From Deinococcus sedimenti (GTDB taxonomy: Bacteria > Deinococcota > Deinococci > Deinococcales > Deinococcaceae), in contig NZ_BMQN01000001.1 in the NCBI RefSeq assembly GCF_014648135.1, forward strand, positions 868,001 to 932,000: a stretch of 64,000 bases of DNA, written 5' to 3'. The notes under the pieces are model-generated. The model searched no databases. It worked only from the letters and a program-made list of their open reading frames with translations, and was not told the origin of the DNA. Below, piece by piece: positions 57,268 through 64,000 of the stretch; within the stretch, counting starts at the first letter, position 1, and each line of letters begins with the position of its first letter. A program made the position numbers and the translations under genes.

Positions 57268-59081
57268 CCCTGAAGGTTAACAGGTATTTCAGTGTTGTCC
57301 AGCATGGGATGAACTACCTGATTACCTGCACCGTTCCAGTAATACCCTCCCACGGTATCTTCGATCTCCTGATCCGTCGCCCCAGCCGCCATTAACGCCG
57401 CCAGCTCCATCAGCTGCTCATGTCTAGGCAGGGGCAGCGCTTCGAGCTCGTAGGCACTCACGGCCACGCTGCCGCTCATGCAGCGGAACACATCGTCCAC
57501 CGCGCGGGTGTTCAGCAGCCGGGCGATGGCCTCCAGCGGCACGTTCTCGCGGGTCGGCAGCAGCATATTCACGTGGTTCTCCACCACCGCGCCGCCGTGC
57601 TCCGCCAGGAACGCGGCCGGGACCGCGGCGCAGATCAGGCGCCTATGCTGTTCCTTCGAGGTCGTCCGCTGCATCAGGATGGCCGGCTGCTCCAGGACCA
57701 GGTGCTCCTGACCGGGGCGCAACCGGATGAACCGGCTGTGCGTGGACCGGTCGGTGCGGAACGCGAACGTTCCGTTCTGGACGGCCTCCCCCCACAGGAT
57801 CGGCAGCGAGCGGTGATCGGCGGCCGGCGCCTTCCAGTCGTTGCTGAGCTGCTCCTTGTGACGGTTCCAGACCAGCGGACCGGTGCTGACGGTCACGCCG
57901 TAGTCGCTCAGCCGAGTCGGCATGTGGGCCACGTGCCGCACCAAGCCGATCTGGGCGTGAACGCGGGGCACGATCCAGATATCCGACGGGTCGGCCGGCA
58001 GATCGATGTCCACCGCGTGCGGCTCGCCGGGCACGCGGACGTGGACGGTGGTGCGGGGCTGGCGCCGGGCCGGGTCCACCTTCTTGAGCGCCATCGTCGC
58101 CGCTTCCTGGAGCACGTCCTCGAACACCCCGCTGCGGGCCTCGATGACCTCCAGGTGCGTCAGGTCCCCGGCGCCGCGCAGGGTCGCGCGCAGAGCCTGG
58201 AAATAGGAGCCGGCCAGGAAGGACGTAGGCACCAGCAGCGAGACCACGCCCGTCTTCTTGGCCAGACGCAGGCAGAGGTCCGTGAACACGCCGTAGAGGT
58301 TGGCATGCCCACGCAGGCTGCGGGCGTACACGCCGCGCAGGTCGCCGTCGAGTGTCACCTTCCCATACGGTGGATTGGCCAGGACTACGCTGTACTGGCG
58401 ACGGTGGGTGTGCCGGCGCAGGGCATCCCCGATGTACACGAAATCGTGCAGCGGGTACCCGGCGCGCTGGACGTCGTCGGCCACCGTGAGGCTGAGCATG
58501 ATCCGCGTCACCCAGCCGCTGAACGCGTCGAGCTCGAACGCGGCCACGTGGTCATCCAGGTGGTCGATCAGCGCCGCGCCCATCAGGTAGGACCGGCGCT
58601 TGATCATCTGGACGGCCGGGATCAGCAGCGCACCGAAGCCCACAGCTGGGTCCACCACGTTGGCGCGGGTCCAGTCCACTCCAGGGCGATTGGCCATGTC
58701 GGTCAGCTGCTGGGCCAGGGCGGGCGGGGTGAAGAAGGCGCCACGTTCGCTCCTGATGGCCTGATCCATGTTCGCGGTGTAGACCGTACCGACGATGTGG
58801 CACACCTCGGGCATGCCCTGGTGGACCACGGCGCGGCGCAGGGTGCCCGCGACGGCGCGGGCGTCGGCGGTCATGGCGGCCACTTTGACGGGCGGGCGGG
58901 GCATCGGCACGCTGGAGCCGATCCGGTCAGCCCAGAGCCGGCGCAGGGCAGAGGTCACGATGGCCTGGGCCTGCGGGGTGCCGAGGGGACCGGCAGAAAT
59001 GGCGCGCTGGGGGCGCGCGAGGGCACGAACGTTCACGGTGAGGTATTGTTGCATGCCCGGCGCCGGCGCCGTCCGGGTCAT
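57264..59081 (-). CDS. N6-adenine DNA methyltransferase of the type II system
   Basis: 605 aa. SAM-binding motif X region GAFFTPP (114-120), motif I VVDPAVGFGALL (143-154), catalytic motif IV NPPYG (236-240); a target-recognition part follows (about 360-600). This gamma-type layout fits methylases paired with BsuBI/PstI enzymes. It is coupled to the endonuclease downstream (ATGA) and to a small gene upstream (ATGA), giving a three-gene operon. Confidence 0.88.
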   Translation of the reverse strand: MTRTAPAPGMQQYLTVNVRALARPQRAISAGPLGTPQAQAIVTSALRRLWADRIGSSVPMPRPPVKVAAMTADARAVAGTLRRAVVHQGMPEVCHIVGTVYTANMDQAIRSERGAFFTPPALAQQLTDMANRPGVDWTRANVVDPAVGFGALLIPAVQMIKRRSYLMGAALIDHLDDHVAAFELDAFSGWVTRIMLSLTVADDVQRAGYPLHDFVYIGDALRRHTHRRQYSVVLANPPYGKVTLDGDLRGVYARSLRGHANLYGVFTDLCLRLAKKTGVVSLLVPTSFLAGSYFQALRATLRGAGDLTHLEVIEARSGVFEDVLQEAATMALKKVDPARRQPRTTVHVRVPGEPHAVDIDLPADPSDIWIVPRVHAQIGLVRHVAHMPTRLSDYGVTVSTGPLVWNRHKEQLSNDWKAPAADHRSLPILWGEAVQNGTFAFRTDRSTHSRFIRLRPGQEHLVLEQPAILMQRTTSKEQHRRLICAAVPAAFLAEHGGAVVENHVNMLLPTRENVPLEAIARLLNTRAVDDVFRCMSGSVAVSAYELEALPLPRHEQLMELAALMAAGATDQEIEDTVGGYYWNGAGNQVVHPMLDNTEIPVNLQG

Positions 59082-59383
59082 CTGATCTCCCCGTCGATAT
59101 CGTCGAGCATGGCGTCCCAGACCTCGGTGCTCACCCCGGGAGGCGCGGGGGGCCGGACGTCCGGGCTGGCGGCCCGGCGCTCCTCGGCCAACTGTGCCAC
59201 CCACGGGTTGAGTTCGCTGTACCACTCCACCTTCAGGCGTCGGCGCTCGCGCCAGGCCTCGCGGATGTTCTCGCGCAGGATCTCGGCGTCGGGGCGCTGG
59301 GGGTCGCGCATCAGCAGCAGCCTCCAGACCTCGGTGGCGTCGGTGTTCTGCCGCAGCTCGCGGGCAATCTCGTGCATCCTCAC
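59078..59383 (-). CDS. Small protein at the head of the restriction operon
   Basis: 101 aa if read from GTG 59383, which follows TAGCAT (59396-59391) by 7 nt in the leaderless manner; longer starts (59446) are possible. Rich in Arg, Glu and Trp (EVWRLLLMRDPQRPDAEIL; MLDDIDGEIR), helical. It lacks a recognisable helix-turn-helix, so a controller protein is not supported. Overlaps the methylase start by ATGA. Confidence 0.6.
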   Translation of the reverse strand: MRMHEIARELRQNTDATEVWRLLLMRDPQRPDAEILRENIREAWRERRRLKVEWYSELNPWVAQLAEERRAASPDVRPPAPPGVSTEVWDAMLDDIDGEIR

Positions 59384-59456
59384 GCCGTTGATGCTATCAC
59401 AGCTTGCATTCTGAGTACGAACAAGGTACGATGATCTTGTCTTCATGGGAGTCTCC

Positions 59457-59960
59457 TCACTCCACCCCGCGCCGGGCAACTGGCGCGGGGCTTTTCTCGT
59501 GCACCGCCAGCAGCGGATGGTCTCGCAGGATCACGCCGAGTTCCCGCGAGACCGCCAGGCAGGCCACGATCCAGTCCTCGCGGCCCGGCAGCACCAGCGG
59601 CTGCACCAGGTCACTTCCGCCCGTGACATGCAGCTCGCAGGCGCCGGTGTCGCGGATCAGCTGGATCCACGCGTCCTGCCCAGGGACAGCGCAGGCGGTC
59701 CAGTGCTCCCGGGGCGGCAGCGAGCGGACGCACATCTCCCCATGTGCGTAGCCGGCGATGATCAGGCCCGCAGCCACGCAGCGTCGGAGCGGCTGAGACA
59801 GGTCCCACTCGGGGTACTGCGCCGTTCCCATCAACCACTCCCGAACCACCATCTGCGCCACGTGCAGCGACGGGTCATCCAGCAGGCGCGGCGCCCATGG
59901 AGCGCTGGCGAGGCGCAGCAGGCTCAGCTCAGTGGTATGCGCGGTAATAGACTCAATCAC
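59457..59960 (-). CDS. Hypothetical island protein
   Basis: 167 aa from GTG 59960 (another GTG at 59984). The sequence contains LHVAQMVVREWLMG and DWIVACLAVSRELGVILRDHPLLAVHE, which recalls an alpha/beta fold, but no family is recognised. Starts 8 bp inside the gene upstream, so it is coupled to it. Confidence 0.55.
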   Translation of the reverse strand: MIESITAHTTELSLLRLASAPWAPRLLDDPSLHVAQMVVREWLMGTAQYPEWDLSQPLRRCVAAGLIIAGYAHGEMCVRSLPPREHWTACAVPGQDAWIQLIRDTGACELHVTGGSDLVQPLVLPGREDWIVACLAVSRELGVILRDHPLLAVHEKSPAPVARRGVE

Positions 59961-60345
59961 GCCCCTGTTCTGTAACCGACTCACTGTGATCCTGTCCCAG
60001 TCTGAGTCCCTGGAATTCGCGCCAGACCAGCCACTCAGGAACCAGCGCCGTGATGTGGCGGATCGCGGCGCTGAACTCGGGACGAATCGGCACTTTCGGC
60101 GGGCGGGACTTGACCCCCGACATCCTGTGGAGGCTGTTGCTGTTCGTCGTAGCCACTCGCGCCTCCGGTGAGCACTGATCCAGCAGTCGGGCAGCCACGC
60201 GGGCCAGGCGAAGCTCAAGGTCAGTCCGGCCCTTGAGATCGCTCTCCGCTTTCAGTCGTTCCTCCAGGGTCACGACCTGTTCGGCCAGGGCCTTTCCTAG
60301 TTCTCGGTTGAGCGCACCTCGGGCGCGGTTACGGGGGCGGGGCAC
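59953..60345 (-). CDS. Hypothetical island protein, helical
   Basis: 130 aa, basic N-terminus (MPRPRNRARGALNREL) followed by a likely coiled coil (about 18-60, LAEQVVTLEERLKAESDLKG). Such N-termini are frequent in small phage or plasmid DNA-binding proteins, which is only a hint. Leads a two-gene unit with the next gene. Confidence 0.55.
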   Translation of the reverse strand: MPRPRNRARGALNRELGKALAEQVVTLEERLKAESDLKGRTDLELRLARVAARLLDQCSPEARVATTNSNSLHRMSGVKSRPPKVPIRPEFSAAIRHITALVPEWLVWREFQGLRLGQDHSESVTEQGRD

Positions 60346-60481
60346 CCGGCCATTCTAGCCGCGCAGATCCTGGCCGCACAGGCTGTTCTGCATACCGGCC
60401 GCAGGTCATGGCCACGGCGCCGTGCAGAATCTGGGCCATCATCATCAGCCGCACTCGGACGCCAAACACACTGGCAGGGGT

Positions 60482-60554
60482 GATGGCCGGAGTGCAGGCC
60501 AAAAGCGATGGTCGAAATGAAGGCCAATTCGATGGCCAGGGTGCGGGCCGGTAT
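60482..60554. repeat. Three imperfect 24-25-bp direct repeats
   Basis: Units begin GATGGCCGGAGTGCAGGCC (60482), GATGGTCGAAATGAAGGCC (60507) and GATGGCCAGGGTGCGGGCC (60531), each followed by 5-6 variable bases. Confidence 0.5.
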
Positions 60555-60587
60555 GCAGTCCAGTATGCATGGCTGGACTGGGGAACG

Positions 60588-60625
60588 AAAAAGGCGCCCG
60601 CGCACCTGGAGGTCAGGGCGCGGGC
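60588..60625 (-). terminator. Intrinsic terminator of the second HNH gene
   Basis: Stem GCCCGCGC/GCGCGGGC followed by GCCTTTTTCG on the minus strand, 56 bp past the stop. Confidence 0.7.
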
Positions 60626-60680
60626 GGTGAATTCGTGGGCGAGATGTTCTAGGTCAATTGAAGATACCCGGCCGGGTGTC

Positions 60681-61658
60681 TCATGGACGCCGAGCCCGGA
60701 TGGCCTGGATCCTGGCCTGCTGATTGGCCTCGGCCTGGTCATCCGGCAGGCTCAGCGGGCGGGTCAGGGTGGTGCCGCCCGGTTCCACATGCCCGCGGAT
60801 TCGCAGGCGATCGAGGGCGGCATTCCATACCGCGCGCAGGTCCGCAGCGGCGTGAACAGCCGCCCGTGGGATCACCCGCACGATGCTCTCAGGAGCCGCT
60901 GGGACGCCCTTACTTCCACGCAGAACCACTGCGGTCACGAGGTCAGCGCCGCCCGGTTGCAGGGCTCCCAACGGACTCTGTGCGCGCTCAGTCAGGGCCC
61001 GCGCGTCGTCCAACCAGCGCTGGAGTTCGGTGTGCCCCAGGGTGCCGTACAGGCTCTGGGTGAGCAGCTTCCCGCCCCTCTGGTGGCCCCAGTCGAGCTC
61101 GTTGTGGCAGCGGCTGCATAGGGCGCTGAGCCCCTCCAGGTTGTCTGGGTTGCTGCCGTAGTGCGCGACGTGCAGCACGCCCTGCACCTGAATCCTCACC
61201 GCGTCCTTCTGGCGGGTCTGGCGGTTCCATGGCGTGTTGAGGTAGACCCCCTGGTTCGGCATCCCGCAGTGGGCGCACCTGTGCTTCGAGGCCGCGCGGA
61301 CGCTCCTCTTCAGCTCAGGGCTGAACTCCTCGGTGTAGCTGGACTTCAGGCCGCCTGCTTCCGTGCGGTGGAAGGCGGTGCTGGTCGGCAGCGGCGTTGG
61401 AGGGCTGAGCGGCGTCCGGGCGGCGCGCTCCTCGCCACGTTCCAGAATGCGGACCATCAGGGCCTCGAAGCGGGCCGGCTCCATCCCGTCATGCACAGCG
61501 GAGAGGTCGAACTGCGCACGGCCCTGGCGAGTGGTGTACAGCGCCCGGTCGATCCAGTAGGTCGCGTGTTGGGCGGCCGCTGGGATGTCGAGGTAGCGTG
61601 TCTGGAGATAGAACTGCCCGTCTGGCGTGGGCAGCAACTGGTTGCGTGTCGTGGTCAT
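60681..61658 (-). CDS. HNH endonuclease-domain protein
   Basis: 325 aa. A central HNH domain with zinc cysteines: HRCAHCGMPNQGVYLN, VLHVAHYGSNPDNLEGLSALCSRCHNELDWGH. N-terminal (1-110) and C-terminal parts unknown. ATG 61658 with SD CGGAGA; an alternative ATG lies at 61694. Likely a phage- or island-encoded nuclease. Confidence 0.82.
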   Translation of the reverse strand: MTTTRNQLLPTPDGQFYLQTRYLDIPAAAQHATYWIDRALYTTRQGRAQFDLSAVHDGMEPARFEALMVRILERGEERAARTPLSPPTPLPTSTAFHRTEAGGLKSSYTEEFSPELKRSVRAASKHRCAHCGMPNQGVYLNTPWNRQTRQKDAVRIQVQGVLHVAHYGSNPDNLEGLSALCSRCHNELDWGHQRGGKLLTQSLYGTLGHTELQRWLDDARALTERAQSPLGALQPGGADLVTAVVLRGSKGVPAAPESIVRVIPRAAVHAAADLRAVWNAALDRLRIRGHVEPGGTTLTRPLSLPDDQAEANQQARIQAIRARRP

Positions 61659-61742
61659 CGTGTCTCCGAATGTCGCTGATATGTCAGATTGCATGGTGAG
61701 AACAGTTAGATTCCCGGTTCTCTGTGGTCCTACCAGGAAGAA

Positions 61743-61762
61743 GCCCCGGGTCTCCCCGGGGC
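61743..61762 (-). terminator. Terminator of the helicase gene
   Basis: GCCCCGG/CCGGGGC hairpin with a 6-nt loop, followed by TTCTTCC on the minus strand. Confidence 0.65.
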
Positions 61763-61784
61763 GTGCCCTTCAGCTGGCGTGGGC

Positions 61785-63890
61785 TCACCCCTTTGTGTTC
61801 AGTTCGGCGGCCTCCGCGCCGAACAGGACCGGCTGGTGCCAACTCGTCTTCTCTGGGGCTTCCTCTGCGGACACTGGCTCTGGCTGCGAGGGGCTCTGCG
61901 CTTCGGTCTCCGCTCTGGCCTGCGCTCTGGCCTGCGCCTTGGCGTTCTTCTCCGCAGCGTATTTCTGACGCCACTGCCGGTTGACGATCTCCTGGATCTG
62001 AAGGCCGGTCTCCTCATCGAAGGGCAGTGGGCGGTCCCTGAGGTTGTACGGCGGATTGAACCCGAACTCCTTGACGAACCAGAAGAACGCCTGGCCGGGC
62101 TTGCCGCTGCGGGTCTGCGTGGCGGCGTACTGCTGCATCTGCCGGTACAGCACGTACAGTCGCTCCTTGTCCGCCTTCAGCGCATCCCGGGCGGCTTTGG
62201 CGGCCTTCTTCTCGCGGCGCTCACGCTGAGCTGGTGTGAGGGCCTCCTCCTGGCGCCGCTCCCACTCGATCAGATCGGCGTCCAGCGCGGCCTGGTTCTC
62301 GGCCTCCCAGTTCTTGCTGCTGGCCACGGCCCCACAGGCCGGGCAGCGGGGGCCACCCTTCCAGGCATTCCCACAGGTGCAGGTGCGCTCAGTGTCGGAC
62401 TTGCCCACCTTGCTCTTGCGGGTCTTGCCGTTGGTCTTATCCATCTCCAGTTCCCACGTCTCGTAATTCTCCACTGGGCCGAGCTCGTACATGGACCCCG
62501 TGTGGTCGACGATCAGGCAGTCGCTCTTGCCAGGCGCGGTCCGGAGCGCGCGTCCGGCAATCTGGAGCCAACGGGACACACTCTTGGTGGGCCGCATGAT
62601 GAACACCGCGCCGACATCCGGCACGTCCACGCCCTCTGTGCAGACGTCGACGTTGCACAGGATCTGGATCTCGCCGCTTTTGAAGTCCGCCATGATCTGC
62701 TTGCGTTCGTCAAGATTGGTATCACCGTCGATATGCGCCGAGGCGGTGTACCCCGACAGCTTCAGGCGCTCCAGGACGGCCTGGCTGTGCTTGCGGGTGC
62801 AGTTGAAGATGATGATCTGACGGTCTGAGGCAATCCGGTTGATGGTGTCGATCAGGCTCCCGACAACCTGTGGCTTTTCAGCTTCTTTAGCGGCGTCTTC
62901 CAGGTCGTAATCTCCGGCGGTGGTCCGCAGGGCCTGGAGGTCGAACTCTGAGGGCACGTAGTAGGTCGGCTTGATCAGGTATCCGCCAGCGAAGGCCTGG
63001 GCGTAACTGAGCGTCTGGACCATCACGTCAAAGTCGCCCCCCAGGCCCCTGCCGTCGGTGCGAACCGGGGTTGCAGTCACGCCCAGGACGCGGCGGGGGG
63101 CCAGGGACTTGATCGATTTCCGGTACTTGTTGGACACAATGCGGTGCGCTTCGTCGACAATGCACAAGATGTTGTCCAGGTCGGACTGATCGAGGTAGTG
63201 CCCGAGGTGACCAGCGCTCTGAACGGTACTGACGATCACGCGGTTGTGCGGCTCCGGTCGGTGCTTGGACATCAGCTGGCCGATGAGCTCTGGGTCGACA
63301 CCGCGGCCGATGTGCTCGGCCAGCTGCGAGATCAGTTCGAGGGTGTGGGCCATCGCAACAACGACGCCGCCCGCTTCGACGTGGCGCCGGGCAATCTCCG
63401 CGATGACCACGCTCTTCCCGGTGCCGGTGGGGAGGCGAACCAGGACGCGGCTGCGTCCGGCTTCCCAGTGCGCTTCGGTCTGGCTGATGGCGTCAACCTG
63501 GTAGGGGCGCAGGGTGGGCGCGCCGGTGGGTCGGCTGATCACAGTGGTCTCTTCGATACGTGGCGTGGCGATCAGCAGGCGCACGCTGCCGTGCGTCACC
63601 CAGCTGCGGGCCTGATCGGCGCGGTCGGGCATGACGTAGCCCACGCCGTCTGCTGCGCGGATCTCGTTGGTCCAGCCCCGGCGCTGAGCCCATTCGAACA
63701 GCTGGCTGTGAAGCACCTGCGGGTAGCGTGCACCTACCACGGTCTGCTCGGCGGCGCGGGCGCTGGCCAGGGCGGCTTTGAAGGCCTGCTGAGCTTCGGT
63801 CGGGTCCGTGACTGGGGCGTCGATCAGGCCGATGTCGGCCATGAGGGACAGGATGTCGTTCATGTTGGTTGCTTGGGTCTGGGTCTGCAT
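61785..63890 (-). CDS. DEAD/DEAH-box helicase with zinc ribbon (phage type)
   Basis: 701-aa superfamily 2 helicase. Q-motif-like RPYQVDAI (128-135), Walker A PTGTGKS (154-160), DEAH (246-249), TATP (272-275), VCTEGVDVPDVG and QIAGRALR (motif VI, 443-450). A zinc ribbon CTCGNAWKGGPRCPACG lies at 504-520, then a charged coiled-coil tail rich in Ala/Lys. N-terminal 110 residues unknown. Such helicases are common in phages and conjugative elements. SD AGAGGAG before ATG 63890. Confidence 0.88.
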   Translation of the reverse strand: MQTQTQATNMNDILSLMADIGLIDAPVTDPTEAQQAFKAALASARAAEQTVVGARYPQVLHSQLFEWAQRRGWTNEIRAADGVGYVMPDRADQARSWVTHGSVRLLIATPRIEETTVISRPTGAPTLRPYQVDAISQTEAHWEAGRSRVLVRLPTGTGKSVVIAEIARRHVEAGGVVVAMAHTLELISQLAEHIGRGVDPELIGQLMSKHRPEPHNRVIVSTVQSAGHLGHYLDQSDLDNILCIVDEAHRIVSNKYRKSIKSLAPRRVLGVTATPVRTDGRGLGGDFDVMVQTLSYAQAFAGGYLIKPTYYVPSEFDLQALRTTAGDYDLEDAAKEAEKPQVVGSLIDTINRIASDRQIIIFNCTRKHSQAVLERLKLSGYTASAHIDGDTNLDERKQIMADFKSGEIQILCNVDVCTEGVDVPDVGAVFIMRPTKSVSRWLQIAGRALRTAPGKSDCLIVDHTGSMYELGPVENYETWELEMDKTNGKTRKSKVGKSDTERTCTCGNAWKGGPRCPACGAVASSKNWEAENQAALDADLIEWERRQEEALTPAQRERREKKAAKAARDALKADKERLYVLYRQMQQYAATQTRSGKPGQAFFWFVKEFGFNPPYNLRDRPLPFDEETGLQIQEIVNRQWRQKYAAEKNAKAQARAQARAETEAQSPSQPEPVSAEEAPEKTSWHQPVLFGAEAAELNTKG

Positions 63891-63978
63891 GTGGGGATCT
63901 CCTCTGTGGGGCGCAGGTGGTCTTCAACACCTGATGCGATCTCTACTGATCACATGAGTACAGGTGTCGCTCAGGGGA

Positions 63979-64000
63979 AGCCGGGGCGTCAACCCCGGCT
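63979..64000. terminator. Hairpin at the window edge
   Basis: AGCCGGGG/CCCCGGCT at the last bases, probably the terminator of a minus-strand gene beyond the window. Confidence 0.55.

Larger units (their letters stand above)
60346..60680. other. Intergenic stretch with imperfect direct repeats
   Basis: Contains no supported gene. It holds the terminator at 60588-60625, three imperfect direct repeats at 60482-60554, and an inverted repeat CAGTCCA/TGGACTG at 60556-60580; it must also contain the promoter of the gene starting at 60345. Confidence 0.5.

Noticed and set aside
60329..60742. Minus-strand frame of 137 codons between the island genes
   Set aside because: Overlaps the terminator of the HNH gene and the direct repeats, has no SD site and no family resemblance.
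61779..62828. Long plus-strand frame opposite the helicase gene
   Set aside because: Composition is that of an antisense shadow; the minus-strand helicase has complete motifs over the same bases.

Overview
The window is GC-rich (roughly two thirds G+C by eye) and reads as a chromosomal segment of a Deinococcus species. The reasons are the LysW-dependent (alpha-aminoadipate) lysine cluster lysT-lysU-lysW-lysX, known from Thermus and Deinococcus, the many genes whose start codon lies 6-9 bases after a TANNNT promoter hexamer (leaderless transcription, common in Deinococcus), and the general gene content. No rRNA, CRISPR array or insertion sequence was seen.

Positions 1-53,400 are mostly core chromosome. 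In order: cell-wall and peptidase genes (rlpA-like, M24 peptidase); sucCD; an Rrf2 regulator with an oxidoreductase that shares its putative operator; a peptide-recycling operon (NlpC/P60, dipeptide epimerase, Gfo/Idh oxidoreductase); an orphan sugar-binding protein; a broken Zn-protease remnant; a membrane dipeptidase with a HAD phosphatase; a class-V aminotransferase; lnt; a Xer-like recombinase; hisS-aspS; two alpha/beta hydrolases; uvrC; lysC; a glycolytic block gap-pgk-(GNAT)-tpiA; asnS; sodA; a ClC-like channel; two OmpH/Skp paralogues; the lysine operon; a lipase; an atypical response regulator; and a large DUF11 lipoprotein.

From about 53,395 to the right edge the window is an integrated element. 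The 3' part of a tRNA-Leu(CAA) gene (53395-53445, minus strand), still followed by its own terminator, lies at the junction. To its right comes accessory cargo: two HNH endonucleases, a small protein whose gene overlaps a dGTPase gene, a BsuBI/PstI-type restriction endonuclease and adenine methyltransferase overlapping by ATGA, several unknown genes and a DEAD-box helicase. The right end and the integrase are not in the window.

Points that most deserve a second look: (i) a 24-bp dispersed palindrome (TTCACGA-N10-TCGTGAA) found four times, three of them between convergent genes; (ii) a LysW carrier that has lost all four zinc-binding cysteines beside a protein carrying two zinc ribbons; (iii) a low-GC, abortive-infection-like membrane gene placed inside the lysine operon; (iv) the tRNA-Leu-integrated defence island with a dGTPase pair and a restriction-modification system; (v) enzymes and regulators with altered catalytic residues (metallophosphoesterase, receiver domain, ClC channel).
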